From positions 1 through 64,000 of the forward strand of contig CANQNG010000007.1 in the NCBI GenBank assembly GCA_947625155.1: a DNA stretch of 64,000 nucleotides, read 5' to 3'. This document shows, one piece after another, positions 16,410 through 25,019 of this stretch; the first letter of the stretch is position 1; each line of letters starts with the position of its first letter. This stretch comes from an uncultured Clostridia bacterium. GTDB lineage: Bacteria; Bacillota; Clostridia; Oscillospirales; Ruminococcaceae. The translations under genes and the position numbers were made by a program. The notes under the pieces were generated by a model. It was not told where the DNA came from, made no database searches, and was given only the letters and a program-made list of their open reading frames with translations.

Positions 16410-16475
16410 AGCGGTTTCGCTCCTTTGTTAAGATCTCACGTTCTGCGGTCTTTCACAAGAAAGATCCTTATCGTT

Positions 16476-16504
16476 ATTATACCATTGAATCATACATTTT
16501 GCAA
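16476..16504 (-). promoter_or_regulatory. Promoter of the EF-G-like gene
   Basis: TTGCAA (16499-16504), 17 nt and TATAAT (16476-16481) on the minus strand, 67 nt before the ATG. Confidence 0.75.
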
Positions 16505-16551
16505 TGCAATATAGCAATTTTTAGAATATCTGATATTTCAACATATCATTT

Positions 16552-17115
16552 TTAGCTATTTTGCACAAATTTCAAGGACCCCGTTTCACAGAGCGCCAGG
16601 TAGACCGCCATCCCATAGACAGCTGGCTGCCGCAGCCCTGCCGCCGCTGCTGCCCCCACAAGCCCTGCCGCCAGCAGAAAGCAGGACACCTCCAGCACAC
16701 GCAGGCACTGCGGACGGTCCTCCAACAAGCACCGCAGCGCAGCACCGCCGTCCAGCACCCGGAACGGCAGCAGATTGAACGCCCCGATACACAGGTGCAG
16801 CAGCCCTGTCTCCGTGCCATGCAGCAAAGCAGCCATGCACAGATTGACTGCCGGACCGCTGAGGTAGACAGCCAGCAGCGCCCCCTTGCTCAAAAAGACC
16901 GTATCCGTGCGCATCTGCAAGCCTGCCGCATAAAGGCGTATCTCCCGTATCCCCGCATGGGTCAGCCACATGGCAAGTGCGTGCCCCAGTTCATGGAGCA
17001 CGCACACCCAGACCATCTGCCGGAGCATTCCCTGCCCCCAGAGCAGCACCACCGCTGCCATTGCCGGGAAGCCGAAATCCATGACAATGCGGCAGTTCCC
17101 GCATTTCAGCTCCAC
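16552..17115 (-). CDS. M50-family site-2 protease (SpoIVFB-like)
   Basis: About 187 residues from a GTG at 17115. This start keeps the N-terminal strand (VELKCGNCRI) common in this group and overlaps the preceding gene by 10 nt; an ATG at 17082 is an alternative. There are several membrane helices. The zinc motif HELGH is in VCVLHELGHALAMWLTH (41-45), and the third ligand region is FNLLPFRVLDGG (about 113-124). These make it an intramembrane metalloprotease like SpoIVFB. The substrate is unknown. The small membrane protein encoded just upstream may be its regulator. Confidence 0.82.
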   Translation of the reverse strand: MELKCGNCRIVMDFGFPAMAAVVLLWGQGMLRQMVWVCVLHELGHALAMWLTHAGIREIRLYAAGLQMRTDTVFLSKGALLAVYLSGPAVNLCMAALLHGTETGLLHLCIGAFNLLPFRVLDGGAALRCLLEDRPQCLRVLEVSCFLLAAGLVGAAAAAGLRQPAVYGMAVYLALCETGSLKFVQNS

Positions 17116-17384
17116 AGGCTGCCAATGTACCGGAACAGCCCCGTGACCCACGGCTCGTCCGGGCAGGCGGTGTTGTTCCGGAACGTCTCCAGTGTGTTCC
17201 CGAATGCACCTGCATCCAGCACCCGCAGCACCAGTACTGCCGTCAGCAGCAGGATGCATACCGCATACTGCATGAAAAACACATCCGCAGCCGGGCAGGG
17301 CGGCGCTTCGGGGGCAGCCTTGACAACAGGCGGCTGCCAGCCGGTCTCCTCCGTTCCGGGCATCTCTACGACCGCATCTTCCAT
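17106..17384 (-). CDS. Small single-pass membrane protein, likely partner of the M50 protease
   Basis: 92 residues from the ATG at 17384, preceded by AAGGGGGG. There is an acidic cytoplasmic N-terminus of about 45 residues, one membrane helix (MQYAVCILLLTAVLVLRVLD) and a short outer tail. I do not recognise a family. Its overlap with the site-2 protease gene resembles the spoIVFA-spoIVFB pairing, so a regulatory role is plausible, but no homology to SpoIVFA (which is larger and has a LytM-like domain) can be seen. Confidence 0.65.
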   Translation of the reverse strand: MEDAVVEMPGTEETGWQPPVVKAAPEAPPCPAADVFFMQYAVCILLLTAVLVLRVLDAGAFGNTLETFRNNTACPDEPWVTGLFRYIGSLWS

Positions 17385-17436
17385 TTCGTTCCCCCCTTGC
17401 TGCATCCTATGCGGGGAGACCGGAAAAAATGCAGCC

Positions 17437-17465
17437 AAAGCCCTCCCCTTGCCGGAGAGGGCTTT
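17437..17465 (-). terminator. Terminator after the GGDEF gene
   Basis: AAAGCCCTC (17437-17445) pairs with GAGGGCTTT (17457-17465). On the minus strand a TTTTTT run follows 8 nt after the stem. Confidence 0.6.
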
Positions 17466-17467
17466 GA

Positions 17468-19327
17468 TCATGTCCGCCTGTGCGGTTTGCCGGTCTTGTC
17501 CTGATACATCAAGGCATCTGCCTTTTCAAACATCTGCTCGAATCCCTCCTCTGCCGAGGAGTAGATACCGATACTTGCCGAGACCTGATACGGTTTCCCG
17601 GAAGTCTGATTATAATTGTCCAGAAAATGCAGGATCTGCGCCCGCAGGGCATCCGGATCTGCGCAGCGGTCTAGGACAGCGACCAGCTCATCCCCGCCGT
17701 ACCGGCAACAAAGCCCCTCCCGGCAGGCTTCGTGGAGCGCATTCGCCGTCACGGCTATGGCATTGTCGCCCTCCGTGTGGCTGAAATGGTCGTTGATGTA
17801 TTTCAGCCCGTCCAGATCGCACAGCACAAGTGTCAGCCCGTGGGAGATGTTCCCCTCCATCATCTGCCGGAATCGTTTAAGGAACGCAATGCGGTTATAC
17901 AGCCCGGTAAGGGCATCATATTTGTACATTTCATCGACTTTTGCCTGTAGGTGTTTCTGATACTGCGCATTCCGGAAACCGGCGATCGCACTGCTCAGGG
18001 AAAGGGCGATCTGATTGATCTTGAGGTAGCTCTGACGGTCATAGTCCTGAAAGTGGAAGCTCAGGTAGCCAAGCGGGATGTCGATCTGGTGCAGAGCGAT
18101 GAACACGATCGCTTTTCCCGAGGTGAACATATCTTCCAGCCTCGGCACAAGGGAACGGACAGGGATGAACTGCCGCTCCGCCTCCCACACATCGGTATCC
18201 TGTACCACATAGACCTCCTCACCGAATGCCGTTCCGGAGTGGATGCGCATGGGGTCGAGTGAAAAATCTATGGTCTCCTTTTTGAGGACAGCAGTCATGC
18301 AGTAGAACACCTCATGGTGGAGCTGGTCATGGATCTCGTCAAGCGTGGTGCTGCCCTGTATTTTCGAGGAAATTTCCCCCAGCAGCTCATCCTCTGTCTG
18401 GAAGCGGTTGAACGTGTCATTCAGCCCGTTGATGAAGTCCACCATATCCAGTGCTTTCTGCGCCTGACAGCCGCAGGACTCCTGTAACACGGGCTTCGGC
18501 TCAAGGAACAGACCGTCGGGGATCGTTTCGCCGTTCCCGCTGCGGACGATCAGCCTGCCGACCGCCTCCCCCAGTTCCCCGTAATCGCAGCAAGCCGAGG
18601 TCATGGTCGGGATAGAATAATGGATGGCATCGATGCCGTCAAAACCCGTCACGATCACGTCCTCCGGCACTTGGTAGCCGTTCTGGTGCAGCTCCACACA
18701 GACAGCGATCGCCATGGTATCGTTGGCGCAGACGATCGCCTGCGGCAGACGGTGTTCGTCTATGAGCTTTTTCGCCGCTTCACGGGCAGGCATAGACCAG
18801 AAATTGCCGTAGCTGATCCGGTCACTCCCGAACGGGATATGATACTCGTCCAGCACTTCCCGCATGGCATCCCTGCGCTCGTCCGAGTATTCATTGTTTT
18901 CAAAGCCGCCTATGTAGTGGAGATCCGTCACCCCGTGTACTTCGACAAGATGTCTGACGACATTGGCAAAGCCCTTTTTATAATCAAAATTGACACAGCA
19001 GCAGTTCTCCCGCCTGCCGTTGAGAAAAAAAACAGGAATAGCATGCCCCTGCGCACGGGCGATAATGGATCCCAGACAAGAAATATCCAGAATTTTGTCA
19101 TTGAAGATCACGAGTGCATCCGTTGTATCTGTATCGATGAGGTCGAAGATACATTCCTCGCCCATATTGGATCTGGTCTTCCAGAACAGGTCTGTACCGG
19201 TCGTAAATACGAGCACCCGCCAATTCTGTGCGGCAAGCGTATCGCTGAGGGACTGGATGAATTCGATCAGGACTGCTTCATGGATCTTGGAAACACAGAC
19301 AGCGGCAATTTTGTATCCATGCAGCAT
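17468..19327 (-). CDS. Periplasmic-binding-protein-like sensor with GGDEF domain
   Basis: 619 residues, with no signal peptide or membrane helix. Residues 1 to about 290 match the LacI/PBP1 sugar-binding fold (YKIAAVCVSK at the start, IVCANDTMAIAVCVELHQNGYQVPEDVIVTGFDG), but the LacI DNA-binding headpiece is absent. A linker or GAF-like region (about 295-465) follows. Residues 471-619 are a GGDEF domain (DALTGLYNR, CDLDGLKYINDHFSHTEGD, RYGGDEL at 542-548). The active-site GGDEL is compatible with c-di-GMP synthesis. The inhibitory-site motif reads REGL, not RxxD, so product inhibition may be lost. It lies divergent from the GH26 mannanase gene. Confidence 0.87.
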   Translation of the reverse strand: MLHGYKIAAVCVSKIHEAVLIEFIQSLSDTLAAQNWRVLVFTTGTDLFWKTRSNMGEECIFDLIDTDTTDALVIFNDKILDISCLGSIIARAQGHAIPVFFLNGRRENCCCVNFDYKKGFANVVRHLVEVHGVTDLHYIGGFENNEYSDERRDAMREVLDEYHIPFGSDRISYGNFWSMPAREAAKKLIDEHRLPQAIVCANDTMAIAVCVELHQNGYQVPEDVIVTGFDGIDAIHYSIPTMTSACCDYGELGEAVGRLIVRSGNGETIPDGLFLEPKPVLQESCGCQAQKALDMVDFINGLNDTFNRFQTEDELLGEISSKIQGSTTLDEIHDQLHHEVFYCMTAVLKKETIDFSLDPMRIHSGTAFGEEVYVVQDTDVWEAERQFIPVRSLVPRLEDMFTSGKAIVFIALHQIDIPLGYLSFHFQDYDRQSYLKINQIALSLSSAIAGFRNAQYQKHLQAKVDEMYKYDALTGLYNRIAFLKRFRQMMEGNISHGLTLVLCDLDGLKYINDHFSHTEGDNAIAVTANALHEACREGLCCRYGGDELVAVLDRCADPDALRAQILHFLDNYNQTSGKPYQVSASIGIYSSAEEGFEQMFEKADALMYQDKTGKPHRRT

Positions 19328-19406
19328 AGCGATCCTCCTTTGCCGTGATAGCGGTCATACAAAAGCGGTCGGGCATTCTGCTGCCCGCCGATAAACATAC
19401 ATGTCA

Positions 19407-19435
19407 ATTATATCATATTTCCCGTAAAAAAGCAA
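19407..19435 (-). promoter_or_regulatory. Promoter of the GGDEF gene
   Basis: TTGCTT (19430-19435), 17 nt and TATAAT (19407-19412) on the minus strand. The remaining 200 bases up to the mannanase gene are AT-rich, with two TATAAT boxes on the plus strand (19566-19571 and 19576-19581) but no clear -35 box. Confidence 0.7.
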
Positions 19436-19636
19436 GTCTGCCGACTGCTTTCCGTGCAAATTGCTGTGAATTTTTTGTAAATTTTCTGCATAGCTCCCGG
19501 CGCATCTGAAAAACTGCCCAAAAATATTCCTTAGATTTGTGCAGAATGCAGATAGAAAGATCTTGTATAATATGGTATAATGAAATCATGGATCGTTTCT
19601 TTTTCCGTGAAACAACAGAAAGATGAGGGTAAAATG

Positions 19637-21715
19637 ATGAAGAAAATGTTCAGAAAAGCCGCTGCCTCTGCACTGGCAGCAACGATGTGTCTGGCAAGTA
19701 TGCCGGCTGTCCCGTTCTCTGCCTCCGCTGCCTATGGACTGGGTACGTATGAGGTCGAGGACTTCGAGGGGGTCGATCTATGGACTTCCATCTACGAAAC
19801 AGAAGTGCCCGGCTATTCCGGAGACGGCTTCGCCTATCTGACTGCCTCCCCGATCACCTTTGAGGTCGAGGTCGAGGAAGAGGGCATGTATGAGATCGAC
19901 GTGCGTGCCGTGCAGCGCCTGAATCCGGGCGAATCCCGTCAGCAGACCATCGCCGTCAACGGTGTCAAGTACACCTACAACATGGGCTATATCGAGGACT
20001 GGACGGACATCGATCTCGGCGTGTTCCGCATGAAAGAGGGCGTGAACGAGGTCTCCCTCGTGCCGGAATACGGCTATGCCGCATACGATACCATCACGAT
20101 CAAGAAAGCCGAATTTGAACCGCTGACTGGAACAGGCGAGACCTGTGACCCGGATGCCACCCCCGAAGCCAAGGCACTGCTGAAATACCTCAATTCCGTC
20201 TACGGGAAGAACATCCTTTCCGGGCAGCAGGAAATTTACGGCGGCGGTCACGGCATGCAGACCACCATCCGTTACGATGCCGCAACGGACACCTGTGTCG
20301 ATCAGGACGGCAAGACCTATACATTTGACCCGGCGCAGAAAGACACCGCAGACGACGGCTCTACTTTCGTCTGGGAATGCTATGACGAAGAAGGACAGCG
20401 GTACGGCTATGACACCCAGAGCAGAGGCTACACCTTTAATGACTACAACACCGAATGCCGCTATCTCTATGAGCTGACCGGACACTATCCGGCGATCCGG
20501 GGCTTTGACTTCAACTGCCACAATCCCGGCTTTGCGTGGGAGGACGGCGTGACCGACCGCATGATCGACTGGGCGACCAACAAGAACGGCATCGTCACCG
20601 CAAGCTGGCACTGCACCGTTCCGGTCTCCATGGATGACTTTGAGATCGATGAGGAAGGCAATATCACCAAGATCTCCAATGACTGGCAGCAGTTCACCTA
20701 CTCCGAAAAGACCGATTTCCACACTGCCAACTGCATGGTAGAGGGCACGAAGGAATACGTTTTCTATCAGGAAGCGATCAAGCTCGTTGCCGCAGAACTT
20801 CAGAAATTGCAGGATGCCGGCGTTCCGGTCATCTTCCGTCCCCTGCATGAGGCAGAGGGCAACCCGAGCAATACCGGTATCCCCGCCGACGGCAGCGGTT
20901 CGTGGTTCTGGTGGTCGAAAGAGGGCGCAGAGGTCTATAACCAGCTGTGGAAACTCCTCTACACGACCCTGACGGAAAAATACGGCATCCACAACCTCAT
21001 CTGGGAGCAGAACCTCTATGCCTATTCCGAAGAATCCGCCCTCTGGTACGCAGGAGATGAATGGGTGGACATTGTCGGCTTTGACAAATACAATACCGTT
21101 TACAACCGCCATGACGGACTGACTTCCGGACCGAACGAAGATGCCGAGAGCAAGATCTTCTGGTCACTGGTGGACTACGTGGACAACAAGAAAATGGTCT
21201 CCATGCCGGAGAACAGCACCATCCCGAGCCTTGCCAATCTCCAGATCGAGAACGCAGGCTGGCTGTATTTCTGCACGTGGTATGACGATCAGGATAAATT
21301 CATTTCCGGTGAGGATTATCAGAATGCAGACACAGTAAACGAAATGTTCAACAGTGACTACTGCATCACGCTGGACGAACTGCCGGAGGATCTCTACACA
21401 TGGGACGGCGAGACAACGCCCCCTGACACAAAGCCGACTGAAACCACTGGACCGGAGGCTACCGAAGCACCTGACGTGACCGGCGAAACGGTGACACCGG
21501 CAGAAGGCAAGTACGGAGATGTGGACGGCAACGGCAACGTCGTTCTGGCAGATGTCGTTGCGATCAACAAGTATCTGCTGGGTCTTGCTGAACTCGAGGA
21601 AAGCGCAGCGCCGTATGCAGATGTCGATCTGGACGGATCGATCACTCCGTTAGATGCCCTGCATATCCTGTGCTATGTGATCGAGCTGATCGACACCTTG
21701 CCGGTCAAGAACTGA
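19637..21715 (+). CDS. Secreted GH26 beta-mannanase with CBM and dockerin
   Basis: 692 residues. A signal peptide (1 to about 31, ending FSASA) is followed by a CBM35-like beta-sandwich (about 33-157, TYEVEDFEG onset) and a GH26 catalytic domain (about 170-590). Landmarks are NILSGQQE, GFDFNCHNPG, the acid/base region FRPLHEAEGNPSN, the WFWW segment and a nucleophile-type glutamate in VSMPENST. A Thr/Pro linker (about 591-624) leads to a type I dockerin with two EF-hand-like repeats (GDVDGNGNVVLADVVAINKY and ADVDLDGSITPLDALHIL). It should cleave beta-mannan while docked on a cellulosome. ATGs at 19634 and 19637 are both possible; the second has better spacing to GAGGG. Confidence 0.93.
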   Translation: MKKMFRKAAASALAATMCLASMPAVPFSASAAYGLGTYEVEDFEGVDLWTSIYETEVPGYSGDGFAYLTASPITFEVEVEEEGMYEIDVRAVQRLNPGESRQQTIAVNGVKYTYNMGYIEDWTDIDLGVFRMKEGVNEVSLVPEYGYAAYDTITIKKAEFEPLTGTGETCDPDATPEAKALLKYLNSVYGKNILSGQQEIYGGGHGMQTTIRYDAATDTCVDQDGKTYTFDPAQKDTADDGSTFVWECYDEEGQRYGYDTQSRGYTFNDYNTECRYLYELTGHYPAIRGFDFNCHNPGFAWEDGVTDRMIDWATNKNGIVTASWHCTVPVSMDDFEIDEEGNITKISNDWQQFTYSEKTDFHTANCMVEGTKEYVFYQEAIKLVAAELQKLQDAGVPVIFRPLHEAEGNPSNTGIPADGSGSWFWWSKEGAEVYNQLWKLLYTTLTEKYGIHNLIWEQNLYAYSEESALWYAGDEWVDIVGFDKYNTVYNRHDGLTSGPNEDAESKIFWSLVDYVDNKKMVSMPENSTIPSLANLQIENAGWLYFCTWYDDQDKFISGEDYQNADTVNEMFNSDYCITLDELPEDLYTWDGETTPPDTKPTETTGPEATEAPDVTGETVTPAEGKYGDVDGNGNVVLADVVAINKYLLGLAELEESAAPYADVDLDGSITPLDALHILCYVIELIDTLPVKN

Positions 21716-21767
21716 CTTTTCCCTGTGACAGGGCTGAACTATCGACTCATTCCGCAGGAGGCTTGCT

Positions 21768-22235
21768 ATGAAGACCATCCGGAGCTTTACTATTGATCAT
21801 GACATACTGGGGAAGGGCATGTACACCTCACGGATCGACGGTGATGCCGTGACCTATGACATCCGCATGAAGATCCCCAACAACCCGGAAAATGACTACC
21901 TCTCCCCTGCCGCAGCACATACCTTTGAGCATCTGTTTGCGACCTATGTCCGCAATACGCCTGAAAGCGATGCCGTCATCTATGTCGGTCCGATGGGCTG
22001 TCTGACGGGATTTTACTTCGTGGTGCGCAGCAGTATCACGCCGGAAACGGCGATCCGTCTCGTGCAGGAAAGCTGTGCATTCGTGCGGGATTTTACGGGA
22101 GAGATACCCGGCAGTCAGCGCAGGGAGTGCGGCAATTACCGGATGCATGACCTGCCTGCCGCAAAGGCTGTGGCTGCCGATATGTGTACCGTTCTTGCCG
22201 GCTGGACCGTCTCCCGGCTCGTGTACCCGGAATGA
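21768..22235 (+). CDS. luxS: S-ribosylhomocysteine lyase (AI-2 synthase)
   Basis: 155 residues, full length for LuxS, which turns S-ribosylhomocysteine into homocysteine and the AI-2 precursor. Metal ligands are the two histidines of HTFEHLFATYVRN and the cysteine of RRECGNYRMHDL. The catalytic cysteine is in GPMGCLTGFYF. The usual arginine of GCRTGFY is leucine here, a minor variation. GCAGGAGG precedes the ATG. It is the first gene of a tight operon with an unknown membrane protein (4-nt overlap) and an EamA-type exporter. The enzyme may serve the methyl cycle, signalling, or both. Confidence 0.93.
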   Translation: MKTIRSFTIDHDILGKGMYTSRIDGDAVTYDIRMKIPNNPENDYLSPAAAHTFEHLFATYVRNTPESDAVIYVGPMGCLTGFYFVVRSSITPETAIRLVQESCAFVRDFTGEIPGSQRRECGNYRMHDLPAAKAVAADMCTVLAGWTVSRLVYPE

Positions 22236-22774
22236 ACCGTGTCAGCTACCGGGTAGCGCTCGGCGGCATCGTAGCAGCTTTCTGCCTGATCTGCATGTTC
22301 CTGACAGGCGTGTTCCCGCTGCTGTATCTGGTGCTGCCGATGCTTTCCGGCGTGCTGCTGCTGGTGGTCGTGGAAGAAGTCAGCACGGCATGGGCATGGG
22401 TGACTTATGTTGCGGTCGGGCTGCTGTCGCTGTTCGTGACCTACGACAAGGAGGCAGCACTCATCTTTATTATGTTCTTCGGGTGCTATCCGATCTTGCG
22501 CAAATACCTGAACCGGATACGCCCGAAACTGTTACAGGTGGGAGTAAAGCTGCTGTTCTTCGATGTGACGATGGTCGCTTATTTTTACCTGAATGTATAT
22601 CTCCTTGGCTTGCAGGATATGCTGGAGATGCTGGATGAGTTTGGAAAATACGGCGGAGCAGGACTGCTGGTTCTGCTCGATCCGTTTTTTCTGATGTATG
22701 ACTATATGCTGTTCACGGTGCGGGAGCTGTACCGCCGCCGCCTGAGACCCCGTATCACCGGGAAAAGGAGATGA
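22232..22774 (+). CDS. Unknown multi-pass membrane protein in the luxS operon
   Basis: 180 residues from an ATG that overlaps the luxS stop (ATGA). There are about five hydrophobic segments (around 8-24, 27-46, 52-68, 73-90 and 112-130), a further one near 140-158, and a basic C-terminus (RRRLRPRITGKRR). It recalls small clostridial membrane proteins of no known function, and I assign none. Tight coupling to luxS and to a DMT exporter suggests a role in handling a product of that pathway, but this is only context. Confidence 0.72.
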   Translation: MNRVSYRVALGGIVAAFCLICMFLTGVFPLLYLVLPMLSGVLLLVVVEEVSTAWAWVTYVAVGLLSLFVTYDKEAALIFIMFFGCYPILRKYLNRIRPKLLQVGVKLLFFDVTMVAYFYLNVYLLGLQDMLEMLDEFGKYGGAGLLVLLDPFFLMYDYMLFTVRELYRRRLRPRITGKRR

Positions 22775-22780
22775 ACTGCC

Positions 22781-23650
22781 GTGCGTTCCAGAAACAAGGG
22801 GATCCTGCTGATCATCTGCTCGGCGTTCTGCTTTGCCTGTATGAATGCCTTTGTCCGGCTGTCAGGCGATCTGCCGTCCGTCCAGAAAAGCTTTTTCCGG
22901 AATTTCGTGGCACTGCTGATCGCCGCTGTCCTGTTCGTAAAAGACGGCGCACCGAAACAGCACTTGAAAGGTGCATGGCACTATCTGCTCCTGCGGGCTG
23001 CCTGCGGCACAGCGGGGGTGCTGTGCAATTTTTACGCCATTGATCATCTCGTGCTGTCGGATGCCTCCATGCTGAACAAAATGTCCCCGTTTTTCACGAT
23101 CCTCTTTTCGTGGCTGCTGCTGAAAGAAAAGCTCCGCCCGGCGCAGGCGGCAGCGGTGGTGACGGCATTCCTCGGCAGTATGCTGATCGTCAAGCCGTCT
23201 TTTGCTCTTTCCGATCATCCGGCATCGTTCGCCGGGCTGTGCGGGGGCATCGCAGCGGGCGCAGCCTATGCCATGGTGCGTATCTTAGGGCAAAAAGGCG
23301 TGGACAAGACGTTCATCGTACTGTTCTTTTCGGGGTTTTCCTGTGCGGTGACACTGCCGTTCCTGCTCTTCGATCTCCACCCGATGACGGGGATGCAGCT
23401 CCTCATGCTTTTCGGGGCAGGGATCGCGGCAGCAGGCGGACAATTCTCCATTACGGCTGCCTACTGCTATGCCCCGGCAAGGGAGATCTCCGTGTACGAC
23501 TATTCCCAGATCATCTTCGCAGCCGGGCTGGGTCTCCTGCTCTTTCGGGAAATTCCCGATAAATGGAGCTTTTTAGGCTATGCTATCATCCTTGCGGCGG
23601 CGATAGCGGTATACTTTTACAATAAGCGGAGCGCTGCTGCCTCCGCTTGA
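22781..23650 (+). CDS. EamA-family (drug/metabolite) transporter
   Basis: 289 residues and ten predicted helices arranged as two EamA repeats. The first repeat starts ILLIICSAFCFACMNAFVRLSG. ASMLNKMSPFFTILFSWLLLKEKL is typical of the end of repeat one. The start is GTG at 22781 behind AAAAGGAG. It is probably an inner-membrane metabolite exporter. It is the last gene of the luxS operon, and its substrate might be homocysteine- or AI-2-related, though nothing in the sequence shows this. Confidence 0.87.
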   Translation: MRSRNKGILLIICSAFCFACMNAFVRLSGDLPSVQKSFFRNFVALLIAAVLFVKDGAPKQHLKGAWHYLLLRAACGTAGVLCNFYAIDHLVLSDASMLNKMSPFFTILFSWLLLKEKLRPAQAAAVVTAFLGSMLIVKPSFALSDHPASFAGLCGGIAAGAAYAMVRILGQKGVDKTFIVLFFSGFSCAVTLPFLLFDLHPMTGMQLLMLFGAGIAAAGGQFSITAAYCYAPAREISVYDYSQIIFAAGLGLLLFREIPDKWSFLGYAIILAAAIAVYFYNKRSAAASA

Positions 23651-23703
23651 TCTTTTGGCTTTCCGATGCTGTAGTTACGATCTAGTTACAAAGCTGTATC
23701 TGA

Positions 23704-23724
23704 ATTTGTGATGAATACACAAAT
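23704..23724. repeat. Short inverted repeat before the CdaR-like gene
   Basis: ATTTGTG (23704-23710) and CACAAAT (23718-23724) form a perfect 7-bp inverted repeat with a 7-nt spacer, 150 nt upstream of the regulator gene. It could be an operator. Confidence 0.35.
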
Positions 23725-23875
23725 GGAAATAAAAATATTAGCCGATCTCACTAAAAAACAAGAAAATTTAACGTTTTATTCATATTGCGTTCATCAAAAT
23801 ATGTTACTATTTTAATGATACCAAAGTAACAGGTAGGCGACCCCTGCCATCCAACAACAGAAGGGAAGTTTGTGT

Positions 23876-24961
23876 ATGTCAAACAGATTGTTTCAGGGAC
23901 TGGTCCACCAGATGCGTGACACCATGGATGCCACGATCGGTGTCGTAGACGAAAATGCCACCATCATTGCCTGCAGCGACCTGACCAAGGTCGGCACGAC
24001 CAACGAATTTGTTTCCCTCGATCTGAGCGATACCCACGATATTTTTGTGCGGGACGGTTTTACCTATAAGCCTTTCGGCGCACACCAGAAGCCGGATTAT
24101 GCCGTTTTCGTAGAGGGTACGGATGAAACTGCCTCCAAGTATGCCAGCATCCTTGCCATTACCCTCTCCAATATCAAGCAGTATTATGACGAGAAGTATG
24201 ACCGCAACAACTTCATCAAGAACGTTGTCCTCGACAACGTGCTTCCCGGCGACATCGTCATCAAGGCACGGGAGCTGCATTTCAATGCCGAGATCAGCCG
24301 TGTCGTGCTCCTCATCCGCATCGTTTCCTCCAATGACATTTCTGCCTACGATGTCATCCAGAACCTGTTCCCGGACAAGAACAAGGACTTCGTGTTCAAC
24401 ATCACCGAGTCCGATATCGTTCTCGTTAAGGAGATCAAGAGCAGTGTCGATTCCAAAGACCTCGAAAAACTCGCACGTTCCATTGCGGACACACTCAGCA
24501 GCGAGTTCTATACCCGTGTCAATGTCGGCATCGGTACGGCTGTCACCAGCGTGAAAGACCTTGCACGCTCCTTCAAGGAGGCACAGACCGCCCTCGAAGT
24601 CGGCAAGGTATTCGATACGGACAAGATCATCGTCAGCTACGACAATCTGGGCATTTCCCGCCTGATCTATCACCTGCCGACTACGCTGTGTGAAACGTTC
24701 CTGCATGAGGTGTTCAAGCGGGGCAGCATCGAGTCGCTCGACCATGAAACGCTGTTCACCATCCAGAAATTCTTCGAGAACAACCTGAACGTTTCCGAAA
24801 CGTCCCGGAAGCTGTTCGTTCACAGAAATACCCTCGTGTACCGCCTCGAGAAGATCAAGAAGCTGACAGGGCTCGACCTGCGGGAGTTCGACCATGCGAT
24901 CATTTTCAAGATCGCACTCATGGTCAAGCGCTACCTACAGGCAAATCCCACGAAATTCTAA
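23876..24961 (+). CDS. CdaR/PucR-family transcriptional regulator
   Basis: 361 residues. The N-terminal part (about 1-110) looks like the sugar-diacid recognition domain of CdaR (MRDTMDATIGVVDENATIIACSD). The middle has a GGDEF-like fold common in PucR proteins. The C-terminus (about 295-355) carries the HTH_30 helix-turn-helix: FFENNLNVSETSRKLFVHRNTLVYRLEKIKKLTGLDLR (seen as NVSETSRKLFVHRNTLVYRL). The ATG at 23876 follows AAGGGAAG. No sugar-diacid catabolic genes are nearby; its neighbours are the ftsEX wall genes. The effector is unknown. Confidence 0.85.
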   Translation: MSNRLFQGLVHQMRDTMDATIGVVDENATIIACSDLTKVGTTNEFVSLDLSDTHDIFVRDGFTYKPFGAHQKPDYAVFVEGTDETASKYASILAITLSNIKQYYDEKYDRNNFIKNVVLDNVLPGDIVIKARELHFNAEISRVVLLIRIVSSNDISAYDVIQNLFPDKNKDFVFNITESDIVLVKEIKSSVDSKDLEKLARSIADTLSSEFYTRVNVGIGTAVTSVKDLARSFKEAQTALEVGKVFDTDKIIVSYDNLGISRLIYHLPTTLCETFLHEVFKRGSIESLDHETLFTIQKFFENNLNVSETSRKLFVHRNTLVYRLEKIKKLTGLDLREFDHAIIFKIALMVKRYLQANPTKF

Positions 24962-25019
24962 GTCATCTGCCTGTCGTCAGCAGCCCTGACACAGGCAAAT
25001 GCTTTGCAAGGAGTCTGCT

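Noticed and set aside
16552-17259. Longer 235-residue form of the M50 protease
   Set aside because: The upstream part overlaps the coding region of the 92-residue membrane protein in another frame and has no membrane or protease features.
19778-21112. A 444-codon ORF antisense to the GH26 gene
   Set aside because: Shadow of a high-GC third-position gene; no domain and no ribosome-binding site.
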